Below are positions 34,497-46,024 of a stretch of 64,000 nt of DNA, piece after piece (position 1 is the first letter of the stretch; each line of letters starts with the position of its first letter). The position numbers were made by a program, and so were the translations under genes. The stretch covers positions 32,529,925 to 32,593,924 of the forward strand of contig NC_083885.1 of assembly GCF_032452875.1 (NCBI RefSeq), given 5' to 3'. Origin of the DNA: Bos javanicus. Taxonomy: Eukaryota; Chordata; Mammalia; Artiodactyla; Bovidae. Below the pieces are notes generated by a model. The model worked only from the letters and a program-made list of their open reading frames with translations, searched no databases and was not told the origin of the DNA.

Positions 34497-34547
34497 GTTT
34501 ATTTTTTGTTTCCACTGTTTCCCCTGTTTCCACTGTTTCCCCATCTA
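34497..34547. repeat. Tandem duplication inside BovB
   Basis: TGTTTCCACTGTTTCCCC-like units are repeated where other BovB copies here have one. The extra copy and flanking changes add a second frameshift to the RT C-terminal part. Confidence 0.8.
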
Positions 34548-34687
34548 TTTCCCATGAAGTGATGGGACCAGATGCCATGATCTTCATTTTCTGAATGTTG
34601 AGCTTTAAGCCAACTTTTTCTCTCTCCTCTTTCACTTTCATCAAGAGGCTTTTTAGTTCCTCTTCACTTTCTGCCATAAGCGTGGTG

Positions 34688-35317
34688 TCATCTGAGGTTA
34701 TTGATATTTCTCCCGGCAATCTGGATTCCAGCTTGTGTTTCTTCCAGTCCAGCGTTTCTCATGATGTACTCTGCATATAAGTTAAATAAGCAGGGTGACA
34801 ATATACAGCCTTGACGTACTCCTTTTCCTATTTGGAACCAGTCTGTTGTTCCATGTCCAGTTCTAACTGTTGCTTCCTGACCTGCATACAGATTTCTCAA
34901 GAGGCAGGTCAGTTGGTCTGGTATTCCCATCTCTTTCAGAATTTCCCACAGTTTATTGTGATCCACACAGTCAAAGGCTTTGGCATAGTCAATAAAGCAG
35001 AAAGAGATGTTTTTCTGGAACTCTCTTGCTTTTTCCATGATCCAGCGGATGTTGGCAATTTGATCTCTGGTTCCTCTGCCTTTTCTAAAACCAGCTTGAA
35101 CATCAGGAATTTCACGGTTCACGTATTGCTGAAGCCTGGCTTGGAGAATTTTGAGCATTACTTTACTAGCGTGTGAGATGAGTGCAATTGTGCAGTATTT
35201 TGAGCATTCTTTGGCATTGCCTTTCTTTGGGACTGGAATGAAAACTGACCTTTTCCAGTCCTGTGGCCACTGCTGAGTTTTCCAAATTTGCTGGCATATT
35301 GAGTGTAGCACTTTCAC
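34688..35317 (-). pseudogene. BovB reverse transcriptase, open over 209 codons then frameshifted
   Basis: The frame covers RT fingers and palm: QQWPQDWKRSVFIPVPKKGN, FRKGRGTRDQIANIRWIMEK, SFCFIDYAKAFDCVDHNK (holding the first catalytic aspartate region) and FQIGKGVRQGCILSPCLFN. It stops after NINNLR, where the sequence lacks eight bases compared with the copy at 13921-13945. The missing bases carry most of the YADD catalytic box and shift the frame at 34690/34691. The downstream remainder continues in other frames (34405-34719 and 34133-34486). With endonuclease missing and the active site deleted, the copy cannot mobilise itself. Confidence 0.9.
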
Positions 35318-35377
35318 AGCATCATCTTTCAGGATTTGAAATAGCTCAACTGGAATTCCATCACCTAAATTTAATCT

Positions 35378-37251
35378 AGTGTTCTATAATTACTAATGAT
35401 GAATTCAATGCTTATCATTAATTTTTAGTCTTATTTTCTCTCCTGGTTCACATTTAAGGTTATATATTAGCCTCTAAATACCACAGTAACTGTACTACAC
35501 AACTTTAATACACAGTATATTATTGTGATTCAAAAAAAGTCTTAATCTACACTTCTGTATTTTTTATATTACTCAAAGTACACTTCTTAAAAGAAATTTT
35601 CATATTAATTTTTAATTCACTGCTCACTAAGATGATTTCTGCATCTTAGTATGCAGTCCATTAAAAATTTTTATATATAAATAAAAGAAATATATTCATA
35701 CTTTATTTGTTTCAGCATTCTATTATATTGAAATTCTTTTATGGTCATTTCAGTACATGACTATTTAATAATGAATTTGTCTGCAGTGAAACTGATATGT
35801 CAACTTATCTTTGTAATTCTGGAATTTTCTTCTTTATTTTGACCCAATGATATAAGAACATATAAGCTGACTATAAGTGATATTTTTTGCAAATTATTCC
35901 CTTTATGACAAATTGTATCTTTATTGCTGTCAATATTCTATAAATAGCAAATACTATAATTAGAATAGCTATAAATATTTGGTATTTGCTTCACTAAGTT
36001 TTCTTTGATAAATCACTAATTTATTTGAACTTTACCATTCTCTTGTCTTTTTTATTAAAACCTTTATTTTACTGTTTTGTTCTCTTTATTACAATTCTTT
36101 AGATTATTAATGATCTTTAATTCTCATCATTTCATTTACTGATTTTTCATGTATATATAGATATTCTTGATATCAACCTGTATGCTTGACATAAAGCATA
36201 TAATTAGTTAATAACTCACTGTCCTTTCAAAAACTCAGGATCCTTTAAGCATTTTAACCCCTAATATCTCCTTATGATTTCTAATTAATTATTGCAGTAT
36301 TTTAGTTACTTCTTGTTTAAAAAGAATAAGAAATAACAATATGTTAACTACAATTAAGAGCTATAACTTAATATTGTTATTTTTATCACTATAATTACCA
36401 TTTTCTCTTTCAGTTTGTTCTATTAATATTCTTCCATGAAAAAAAAAATGCATTGTGGTATAAGTTCTAAATAACTGTTACAATTAAATTTGGGTTTTAA
36501 TTTTTATGCACACTCATCTATGCTTGTGTGTAGATTAATTTTTAGTCTTAATTTTTTTATTACTGTTCTCTTAATGAACCTTATATTCCACGTGGAAGTT
36601 AATTTGGAGAACTCTTAATTTATATGATGGACCTCCATTTACATGACCTCGGTTATATTCATTTGTTTAGAAAGTGAGTTCATAGGTTTAGAATAACTTT
36701 TTTGTCTCTTTCAGTATAAATGGTTCTCTAGAATTTTGGTACTTTATATGCCTGAGTGTAAACTATGTCCAAAATTAAATGAGAATAATATAGTTATTGA
36801 ACATGTTCAGAAATATAACTTGAATTATTTCAGTTCTACTTTCTATGCAGAGCTCTCTCTGGGAAACTTGTAGAGCTTTCTCTGGGAAGTACTTCTTTGA
36901 GTGCTTTTCCCCTCTTATTCACAAAAGGCATTAATGGACTTAAATATTATACATCCATTACTTTTAAGTTTATGCAGTATTAAATTTACTTTATATTTAT
37001 GGGACTGATTTCACATAGAAAGTTCAGTAAAAGACATTTTCATTGTCTGCATTTCTTTCTTAGCCAGTATCATGATATTTCATGACTATCATTGAGAATA
37101 ATTATGGTATAAAAGACAGGTGTGCTGAAAGAAAGAAAAAACAATTGATGCACTGTGTCAAACGTGCTAGATACAACCCTTACACTTGCGTTCATGTTGG
37201 TTGTGTATGCTGGCTCTTTTTCAAGGAATGTTGTTTCTTCTTTGGGTCTGT
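35378..37251. other. Unassigned, very AT-rich non-coding DNA
   Basis: Nearly 1.9 kb with few GC-rich words. An A-run lies at about 36439-36448 and a 22-bp imperfect tandem at 36849-36892 (AGAGCTCTCTCTGGGAA / AGAGCTTTCTCTGGGAA). No repeat family or gene recognised. Confidence 0.45.
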
Positions 37252-37264
37252 AATTAGAGACTCT

Positions 37265-37547
37265 GCTGCTGCTACTGCTGCTGCTAAGTCGCTTCAGTTG
37301 TGTCCGACTCTGTGCGACCCCACAGATGGCGGCCCACCAGGCTCCCCCGGCCCTGGGATTCTCCAGACAGGAACACTGGAGTGGGTTGCCATTTCCTTCT
37401 CCAATGCATGAAAGGGAAAAGTGAAAGTGAAGTCGCTCAGTCATGTCCGACTCTTTGCGACCCCATGGTCTGCGGCCTACCAGGCTCCTCCATCCATGGG
37501 ATTTTCCAGGCAAGAGTCCTGGAGTGGGGTGCCATTGCCTTCTCCAA
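37265..37547 (-). mobile_element. BOV-A2 SINE, full length
   Basis: Starts with interrupted CTG units, then two Bov-A monomers joined by TGCATGAAAGGGAAAAGTG, ending GCCATTGCCTTCTCCA. A 13-bp TSD AATTAGRGACTCT lies at 37252-37264 and 37548-37560 with one mismatch. Antisense and sense frames of 84-147 codons across it are artefacts. Confidence 0.96.
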
Positions 37548-37560
37548 AATTAGGGACTCT

Positions 37561-38767
37561 AAGCTTAGTGTGGTGTTTTCTTCAGAAGCCACTGGTGCCC
37601 TGTGTTAGAGATGAGTCTCCTAAGAATACAAGTCGCATTTGTGTTTGGTTAGCTCTGGCATTATTCCATTCATAAATATGTCCTCAAGGAGTATTAATAT
37701 ATTATGAGTTTGGAAAACTTAGGCCTCACATCAGTATATGGTGCAAGCTTAGGACTTTCAAATCCTCTTAGGGAAATTTTTTTCTAACATTTATTGTGAA
37801 AGAGACGTGGGTGGAAATGGTTTTCTTATCACTCATCTGGACCAATGGGTGTCATTTTATAGTCCTCTGTTCACAGAGGCTGCACCTTTTCACAACAGTC
37901 TTCTGTAGGGGTCTTCCCTCCATGGTTCTAACTCCTGAGTGCCAAAATGTATTCTCCTGTCCCTGCAGACAACACTGAATCTGCAGACTCTAGTTTCCAT
38001 GGCTTTAATCTGGACCTTTCTTCTCTCTCAACCTCATTGTTCCCTCCTCTACCTGTCTGCTTGAAGATTTATCACACTGGCTGGCGTTGATCTAGTTTTG
38101 CTGTGTTTGGAATAGGCAAGTTCACATCATATTCTCTTATTATAACATGATGTGGAACTCCCAAAATAAAATTTGTACAATAAAATATTTTGAGGGGTTA
38201 AGAAAAGCAATTTACAAAAAGACATATACAGCCTACGTGTGTGTTTGTAAGGCATGGGAGTGGGGGTATCTGTGTATGTCTTTTGGCAAGGCAGGAGCAG
38301 ATATAAACACAGTCATACAAAAATTTCTGGGAGATATAATTATGTGGCATGCATCCTTCTTCTCTCTATAATATCTATGATACATATATTGCTTTTATGA
38401 GGAGAAAAAGTAAACATGAAAGATACAGGAATGTATTTGTCTTTTGTATTTGCTATTTCAAGTTAAAATTGCAAGAGTGCTTTTAAAAGAAGAAATTTAA
38501 TTTGGTCAGGTTTTTCTTATTGGTACATATTAGAAAGCAGAGGATTATGGTGTGAGAATTGAGAAAACATTAAACTCTATACCTTGGTGGGAAAAAAAAT
38601 TAGATGTGGGAAAGGTAAAACCACTCTACTTTTGTCTGTTGTGTAGAAAGCAGTTAAAATCCTGGTGAGAGGGATGATGGAACAGGTCAGAAGGCCCCAG
38701 CACATTCTGAGGTGTTCCACGTGGAGGGAGTTTGAGTATGGCTAGAGCTGTATCTACTGAGGAAATG
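37561..38767. other. Unassigned non-coding DNA
   Basis: Frames of 60-74 codons (37796-37978, 38147-38371) have no domains. Nothing else recognised. Confidence 0.4.
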
Positions 38768-38925
38768 ATTTATTTATTTGGTTGAATTCATTGGATCCCC
38801 ACTCTGTCAAGCAACCTTCTAAGTATTATGGGTTTAGGTGTGAAAAACAAATAAGCAGGCAAAGGAAGCCCTGAGTCATGGAATTTATCTTCCAATGGGA
38901 TTAGGGGAATGTCCATGGAAGCAAG
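38768..38925 (-). mobile_element. L2 LINE 3'-end fragment (ancient)
   Basis: TTTATTTATTTGGTTGAATT, then CTAAGTATTATGGGTTTAGG and AGCCCTGAGTCATGGAATTT follow the reversed L2 3' UTR order. Confidence 0.6.
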
Positions 38926-39288
38926 TGGGAAGGGAGCTCCACATATAGGGCGATGGGATCCTGGGGTGCTATAAGCAAGAGGTAGATGACGCTCTAAGAC
39001 ATGTACCTTTCTGGTAAAGCTGGCCCTAAATTTGACTCTGGAATGCAGAAGGGTCTAGCTCCTCATAAATACTAGGAATACTGAGTAAAACTAAAGTGTA
39101 AAAGGCTCTGGTGCAGCAATAACTTGCCTGTCTCTGATTCCTTATGACCCATCACAGATAGAATTGTCAGAAGCTGAATGATGGCACTAGGCCCTCTGCT
39201 GACCAGGGGTAGACACACCTAGCTCTGCAGTGTGGGCATCTGCTGCATGTGGCAAAATAAACTGAAATTTAGCCCAATATTAAGGTCA
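38926..39288. other. Unassigned non-coding DNA
   Basis: Nothing recognised. Confidence 0.4.
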
Positions 39289-39768
39289 ATATTGCCAACA
39301 AAGGTTCATATAACTAAGGCTATGGTTTTTTCCAGTAGTCATGTATGGATGTGAAAGTTGGACCACAAAGAAGGCTGAGTGCCAAAGAATTGATGCTTTT
39401 GAACTGTGGTTCTGGAGAGGATTCTTGAGAGTCCCTTGGTTTGCAAGGAGAACAAACTGGTCAATCCTAAAGGAAATCACCCTTGAATGTTCATTAGAAG
39501 GACTAATGCTGAAGCTGAAGCTCCAATACTTTGGCCACCTGATGCAAAGAGCCAACTCATTGGAAAAGACCCTGAGGCTGGGAAAGATTGAAGGCAGGAG
39601 GTGAAGCAACAACAGAGGATGAAATGGTTGGATGGCATCACTGACTCAATCGACATGACTTTGAACAAGCTCCCGGAGATGATGAAGGAAGGACAGGGAA
39701 GCCTGGTGTGCTGCAGTCCATGGGATCACAAAGAGTTATTCACAACTGAGTGACTAAACAACAAAAGT
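39289..39768 (+). mobile_element. BovB 3' end, diverged
   Basis: GCCAACAAAGGTTCATATAA, GTCATGTATGGATGTG, TTGATGCTTTTGAACTGTGG and tail GAGTGACTAAACAACAAAA. An 87-codon remnant frame (39341-39604) covers MYGCESW to the GRR block before a stop (AGG to TGA in GGCAGGAGGTGA). Older than the copy at 33895. Confidence 0.93.
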
Positions 39769-41784
39769 GAATATGTGAACATAACAAGAAAACTTTAAAC
39801 AGGTACTACACTGCTGGGTGGAGGAACTAACCCATATCATCACAAAATGACACATATATTAGAGCATCCATTTTCATCTAAACAGGAAGCTTTGTTATAT
39901 GTAGTATTTTTTCTTTACTCATCCATGAAGTGAAAAATTGCATCCATAATGAAGATTTAAAGGCTTAGTAGATTCTTACGAATCTGCAAAGAAAGTTTAA
40001 ATAATGCTTCATTTTTTTAATTTGCAAAAGGATATAATACTGTTCCCTTCATAGGAACATGATAAGGATTAGAATGAGAAAATGTAGGTTTAGTAATATT
40101 ATCATAATTTTCAATATTCCTAAGGATATTCTAATTTGTTAAAAATATGTATGTCATTAAAATACAACTAGTATGTTAACTCTTCTCTATATCACAATAT
40201 ACTGTATATAATTTGTCAAAATGACTTTCACAAGGAAATATCCAGAAGACTTAAACTCAATTTGTATCATACCACAAATGTGTCTCTTGTGTACTTACAT
40301 TACAAATCATTTGTGGCACATCCTTGCATTCAAAACCAAGGCAAAGAATACAAATCTACTTTCTTCAGCCCATTACTTCAATGATATGTAAAGTGATGTA
40401 GTGATTTTTGTTAACAGATCCAACCAGATTCTAGTAAGATATATTATCATTCACATTCCAATCAGATTTTCAACTTTTCAATAAATACAAAAATTTATAT
40501 GGTTTATTTCAACTCTCTAAATGGATTAAAAAATCATTCCTGTAAAAAGTGTTTCTGAAGTATATCTGAAAGTCCCTTATATCAATAATATAATCTAACT
40601 TACCATGAATAAAAGCTAGGCTTCTTTAATAAAAATGCAAGTACTGTGGACAATTACTCTAGCAATGATCCCAGCAAGAAAGATATTTAATTATGTTAAC
40701 AGAGTATGTTCATTTTCCCTTGTTCCTCTTTTTTATAATGGTGTCACTATTTTGTTCATGAAAGTCACTCGTTTCCTCTCACTCTGCTTTGGAAATCATT
40801 ACTAACTCCTATAGGTCAGCTTGGTGGGATCCACTCAGCTATTCCTATGCTCTGATTTCTTTTTCATAGTCTAGTGAACTGACCTTTATTGAATCTTAAT
40901 TTTAGCTAAAACGTTTAATGCTTTTCAAGTCGCAAAAAAAAAAAAAGAATTCAATAAGTGAGCAAGTCAGAGCAGCGATTTTTATTGCCGTTTTCTACTT
41001 TTCAAAGCAATCAAAGAAAATAAACCACCATCTGGGAGCTATATGATGCTCATTCCAAGTCTATATATTCTAACTTGACAATGTCAATCCTTCTGTCCAT
41101 TCAGTGTCTTCTGTCAGGGCCATGAGTGATCAGCATGTGTCAGTGAGGAATTGTGATGCTAAATAGTGTGGCACTTTTTTCTTTTTTTTTTACTGAGAAA
41201 GATATTATCCTACATATACAAAGCCATGTGTTCATTTATTTATTTACATGTTGTAACCATGGTTGTTTTCAAACATCATATAAATGTGTTAAAGCCAGAG
41301 GTTCCATCCATGGTGAACACACCACTTTCTATTTTTTTTTTTTCCTTCTGGGTTTCTACTCCACTACGGCTCCAGAAGGAATAAAAATTTCCAGGGTAAG
41401 TGATACAGCAGAGGAGTTTCTGAGGCACATTTGCATTCTTACCCTCAATTTAGTTCTGCTTAAATACCAGACCATTCTTATATAAATGAAATCTGCCAGC
41501 AACTGAATGATGCAGGTGCAAGTGAGAACACTCACACCTCCTCCCAAGCACATGTGCAGACAAATGGATCTGAAGACAGAGAATCCTGAAAGGCTTGGTT
41601 GAACACTTCATTTATAGTGAAGTTTAAATTCCTGCTGCGAGCCCGCAAACCAAGAAAACAGATAGCTGATATGTAATAAAAGTAAGAATACCCTTAAGAA
41701 AACTATTTCTTGGCCTGATATTTGAACTGCTGACACTGACAAAGTCCAGGAGGAGAAGAGATTATGGGTGCATCTTCTTTCTTC
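39769..41784. other. Unassigned AT-rich non-coding DNA
   Basis: A12-type run at about 40935-40947; T-run near 41183-41191 and 41331-41343. Frames at 41153-41485 reflect T-rich tracts. No repeat recognised over 2 kb. Confidence 0.45.
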
Positions 41785-41875
41785 ATTGTTGTTCAGTTGC
41801 TCAGTCGCATCCAATTCTTTGTGACCCCATGGACTACAGGACACCACGCTTCCCTGTTCTTCACCATCTTCCGGC
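41785..41875 (-). mobile_element. BovB 3'-terminal fragment, about 90 bp
   Basis: TTGTTGTTCAGTTGCTCAGT, then CTTTGTGACCCCATGGACTA, breaking off at TTCACCATCTTCCGG. Old and very short. Confidence 0.85.
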
Positions 41876-44362
41876 CACAACGCAGAGTACTAACCACTAT
41901 ATGACCACAGTGAGCTATGGGGACCTCTCTTCTTTCTAACCAAAGCATTAGTGTTTAAATCCTCAGGAAGAAATGACTGTTTCGCTGGGTTTTTTTCATT
42001 TGTTTGTTTGTTTTTCAGTATTTCCACACACTTGTTTTGTCACAGGGATTATTTTGACAAAAATAATGTACCATAGTCAAATCTTGAAGAAATGTTCTTT
42101 AATATATCCTTTCTCTTGGAGATTAACCGCATGCATTATCACATTAAATACTGAAAGAAACCCAGTGTCACACCTATCTCCTTAACTGGCATTAAGAGGC
42201 ATTTCCTAAACTTAATTATCCATTGAATACTATCTTCCAGGAAAGCCTACTAACATTCTATGAAATGTATTCTAGTGTTTGTGTTTCAATAACAAAATTA
42301 AGGAGATGGCCTAGTGGCAGGTAAAGAAACACCCAGCTCTAAATTTCAGGACCTCCACTCTCTGCGAAGTTATATTCCTCTACTCCTTTCCATTGCTAAC
42401 CAATTTCAGTGTTTATCATTCCAAGGCAGAAACTCTTCTACTTAAGACCCCTAATCCCTTCTGCTTTAATGCATAGCCATTCCTCTTTTCTAGCTCCTTC
42501 TTACCTCCTTCCCTAGCCACTCCTGAGGCAGGACCCTCACCAGAAATAACCCTTTACTTAGAAAACCACTTATGTCATCTGTCAGAGTTCTCTAAGTATT
42601 AGTTCTTTGATTGCCTCATATTGGTATCCTAATTTCTTATTATAAAAACAGAGCCTATGAATTTGAATATTGTAATTAAAATGACCGACAGTTGAAATAA
42701 TAAGCTTATGATTAAAAAATCAAGACAATGGTCTGAGTCCTAAATAACCTTCCTGAAACATAATTGTTTCAGACTATAAGTTTTTCTTCATTTTTATTTT
42801 TCCCTCAACCTCTGACCCCACTCACATGGTGGTCCTCCTTTACTGAACTTCCATTCATGCCTCCCAGCTTTGCCAGTCACTAAGAAAAAATTCATCCCTC
42901 AGCAACACCACTGTTCATAAAGCTCAGGTTGTAGCCCATAAAGAGGGCACTGTGAGGTGGATTCTGATATACAGTAAGGAAACTTGGACTTATGCTGCTG
43001 CTGTCACTAAATAGTCCCAAGGTTTCTAAGCTTCTTAAAGTTCAGTAGTTGAGTATGACTAATTCTGGCCCTTCCTTGTGATTAAAACTGATGCGGGCCA
43101 TTTGGGAGCCAGGACAGCAACACACTATGCACAAACCTCCAATATCTCACCTTTGCAGCTATGGGGGACTGACTTAGGTATCAGGAAAAAGTAGTTTCCA
43201 GTGCCCATTTCTAAATGCACCATCAGCTATTCTCAACAGACCCCCTGTAGATTCGTAAAGCCCTACGTTAAGGAATTCTCAAGATTGTAATGAAGATTCC
43301 TTACCTTGAGGACACCTCCTGACCACTAAAGTCAGCACTTCACTACCTAGATTGGCTCCAATGAGGAAAGCAACACCCCATGTCTCTTAAAGAATTTAGT
43401 CATAGCAAGTCTTATTTCAGGCATTTTTTTTCCATGCAACAGAATGATACAAGTAAGTAGAAACATAATCTTAAAATACATGTTCTGATTTCTCAACGGG
43501 AAATGTTTGCTCAAGTAACTGCTAATTCCTTTATGATTTGACTTACTAGAGACTTCTTCTACTATATTCTTCCCTCCAAAAGATAGAAAAGGCCAGAAAT
43601 ACATTCTTTTATCTATGTTTTAGTTAATAATGATATAAAAATTATGATATTATTCCAACTTCCACTATTAAATATTTTAAGCAAATTTGTTCTACACGGA
43701 AACTATAAAAATTTAAAAGTAATACAGAATGTATTATCTGAAGGCTTGCCATGCCACTATCATGACTCAACTCTTAAGGGAAAAACAAAATACCTTGCCC
43801 CCTATTTTGACAAGAGCAAGTAGAGTGTAGGTGAACACAGGAGGGGAGGGGAAAGACATATAAATAACAATCTTTCAAACTTCTATTCACGAATATTGTT
43901 TTATGTCATCGCAATTGCACAATGAAATATGAAAGTTCAATTTCCTCTTCATTTCCTTTTAATAAAACTTCTGTTCATTTCATTTCTGAGAGAAGATTGA
44001 ATCTAAATTACTTTGACTTCTCTTGGCCTAACTTTGGCAAATGCTACCAGACATGAAAACGGAGGCTTTTTTGAGCATCACCCATTGAAATAAAGAGGCA
44101 CAGCCTCCATTTCTGTGTATCACTCTGGATCTTCCTCTCCTGCATTAGCAGTGAGTGCCAAATGCACATTATGTTGAAATCCTTGCTCCTTTTAACTAGG
44201 CCATTTGTAGAAAGAGAAAATCTACAGAGGAACCCTCTTGGATTTTTCTCATTCACCCCACAGCAAACTTATTTCCTAATGGTGGGAGAAAATAGGGTCC
44301 TTTTTAGTGAGGTAGCATTTGAATTCCTATGTGATATCAAAAATGCTTTTCACAAATATTCA
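41876..44362. other. Unassigned non-coding DNA
   Basis: (GTTT)n at about 41998-42017. Frames at 41973-42185, 43347-43604 and 44044-44256 carry no recognisable domain. No repeat family recognised in 2.5 kb. Confidence 0.45.
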
Positions 44363-44797
44363 TGTTATAGGTTGAGTTCTGTCCCACAAAATTCATATAT
44401 TGAAATCCCTACCCTAGTACCTCAGAACATGACTTTATTTAGAAACAGGATCATTGCAAATATAATTAGTTAAGGTGATTTCATACAGGGGTAGGATGAG
44501 CCTCTAGTCCAATATGATTGGTATCCTTTATAAAAGGGGAAATGTGAAGGCAGAAACATATACACTAGGAAAGCATTATGTGAGAATTGGAGCTATGCTA
44601 TCATAAGTTTAGGAACTACTTGACACTAGGAAAGAATCTTTGAACATGTCCTTCCTTGTACGCACAGAGGGAGCATGGTGCCACCAACACCTTGATGTTA
44701 GCCCTCTAGTCTCTAGAACAGTGAGACAAAAAATGTCTTTTGTTTAACTCACTCCGTTTGTGGCACTTTGTTACAGCAGCTCTAGCAATCTAAGACA
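44363..44797 (+). mobile_element. MLT1-type solo LTR (ERVL-MaLR), complete-looking
   Basis: 435 bases from TG to CA. Diagnostic blocks in order are CACAAAATTCATATATTGAA, GTACCTCAGAACATGACTTT, GGATCATTGCAAATATAATT, GTAGGATGAGCCTCTAGTCC, ACACCTTGATGTTAGCC and TTTGTGGCACTTTGTTACAG. A possible 5-bp duplication (ATTCA/ACTCA, one mismatch) flanks it. It is an isolated LTR with no internal coding region. A 103-codon frame starting upstream at 44162 runs into it and is chance. Confidence 0.85.
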
Positions 44798-45771
44798 ACT
44801 CAGAATACCACAAACACCTCATCAACTTTCCATGGTTCCTTATTGCCTAAGAAAAACAAGCAAACAAAAAAACAAGTTCTTTGGCATGAAAAAACTCTTG
44901 TTCCCTGGCATTTATGTGCTTTTTCAGCCTAACTCTTCTTCCACATGGTTTGACCTTTAAAATAGCAACCCTATTCTCCTAAAAGTGTCTCCTTCTTCTA
45001 CCTTAGGCCTTTGAATATGGAATTACCACTAAAATGGTGGATAATATATGATCTAAGTTTCATAATATTTTACTATGTTCCAGGAATGGCATATCCAAGG
45101 GAGTGAACTAATAGGCTATGTTCTCATAATTAATTAAGGACAATAATAAAAACATGAAGGTATATTCAGTGAAAAATATTATAGTGAATGGTCTGGAAGT
45201 CTCAATAAGATCAAAGAACTTTTGGATGCAGAGTAATGGAGCAGAGAGATAGAAAGATGTTTAGAGGAGAGCACTGTACTTGAAATCAAGATTTTCAAAT
45301 CATGCACTTATTAGTGATGTCTCAGATATGACCATTAGAATGTGTTCCTTAAGTGGGAAATAGTAGGCTAATATATGAATGAATTCAAGGACTAATGAGA
45401 TCAGGGTGTTGAATATATAGTTTATTTGGATGTTGAATTTTCTAAGAATAATATGTAACAATGGTGAATAGTATATTATAATTTATGGCTAAAATCTTTA
45501 ATCAATGAGAAGAAGTGACCATAAATCTAATGAAGAGGCAGTGAGTAGAATGATCTGATCTTATGTGTTTCAAAGGAACTCAGCTTATAGGATAGGAAGG
45601 AAGGGAAATTGTCTAGATTAGCAAAAAAAATACAGAGTCCCATAAAGGCCACATGGGAATCATGGGGTAGAAGAAAAATGCAATAGGTTCAGACTCTCCA
45701 AATATCACATATTAATAGAAACAGAATGAGATTACAAAACCAACATTGATAGATAAGATTTAAAACAAAGT
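44798..45771. other. Unassigned AT-rich non-coding DNA
   Basis: Nothing recognised over 1 kb; one A-run at about 45622-45629. Confidence 0.4.
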
Positions 45772-46001
45772 TTAGTTCCGTTCAGTCGTGTCCAACTCTT
45801 TGCGACCCCATGAACTGCAGCATGCCAGGCCTCCCGTTCCATCACCAACTCATGGAGCCTACCCAAACTCATGTCCATTGAGTCAGTGATGCCATCCAAC
45901 CATCTCATCCTCTGTTGTCCCCTTCTTCTCCTGCCCTCAATCTTCCCCAGCATCAGGGTCTTTTCAAATGAGTCAGCTCTTTGCATCAGGTGGCCAAAGT
46001 A
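45772..46001 (-). mobile_element. BovB 3'-end fragment
   Basis: GTTCAGTCGTGTCCAACTCT, CTCATGTCCATTGAGTCAGT and GAGTCAGCTCTTTGCATCAG, stopping after GGTGGCCAAAGTA. Just beyond, 46003-46024 contains AAACTCCAGTACTTT, which reads like the next BovB bases in the opposite orientation. The 150-codon antisense frame (45732-46184) is partly BovB, partly flank. Confidence 0.92.
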
Positions 46002-46024
46002 AACTCCAAAACTCCAGTACTTTA

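Larger units (their letters stand above)
33895..35366 (-). mobile_element. BovB LINE, 1.47 kb, 5'-truncated, well preserved
   Basis: Runs from the reversed tail TTCAGTTCAGTTCAGTCGCT at 33895 to a 5' truncation in the early RT region near 35366 (GGAATTCCATCACC). An 11-bp TSD AAATTTARTCT lies at 33884-33894 and 35367-35377 with one mismatch. Preservation is the best of the long BovB copies here. Confidence 0.96.

Noticed and set aside
37070..37513. 147-codon antisense frame
   Set aside because: Most of it is BOV-A2 sequence followed by random flank; no domain and a serine run from the CTG repeat tail.
41153..41485. 110-codon frame with hydrophobic stretches
   Set aside because: Phenylalanine-rich segments come from T-runs; no domain or supporting context.
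44162..44473. 103-codon frame
   Set aside because: Runs from unassigned flank into the MLT1-type LTR; chance frame.
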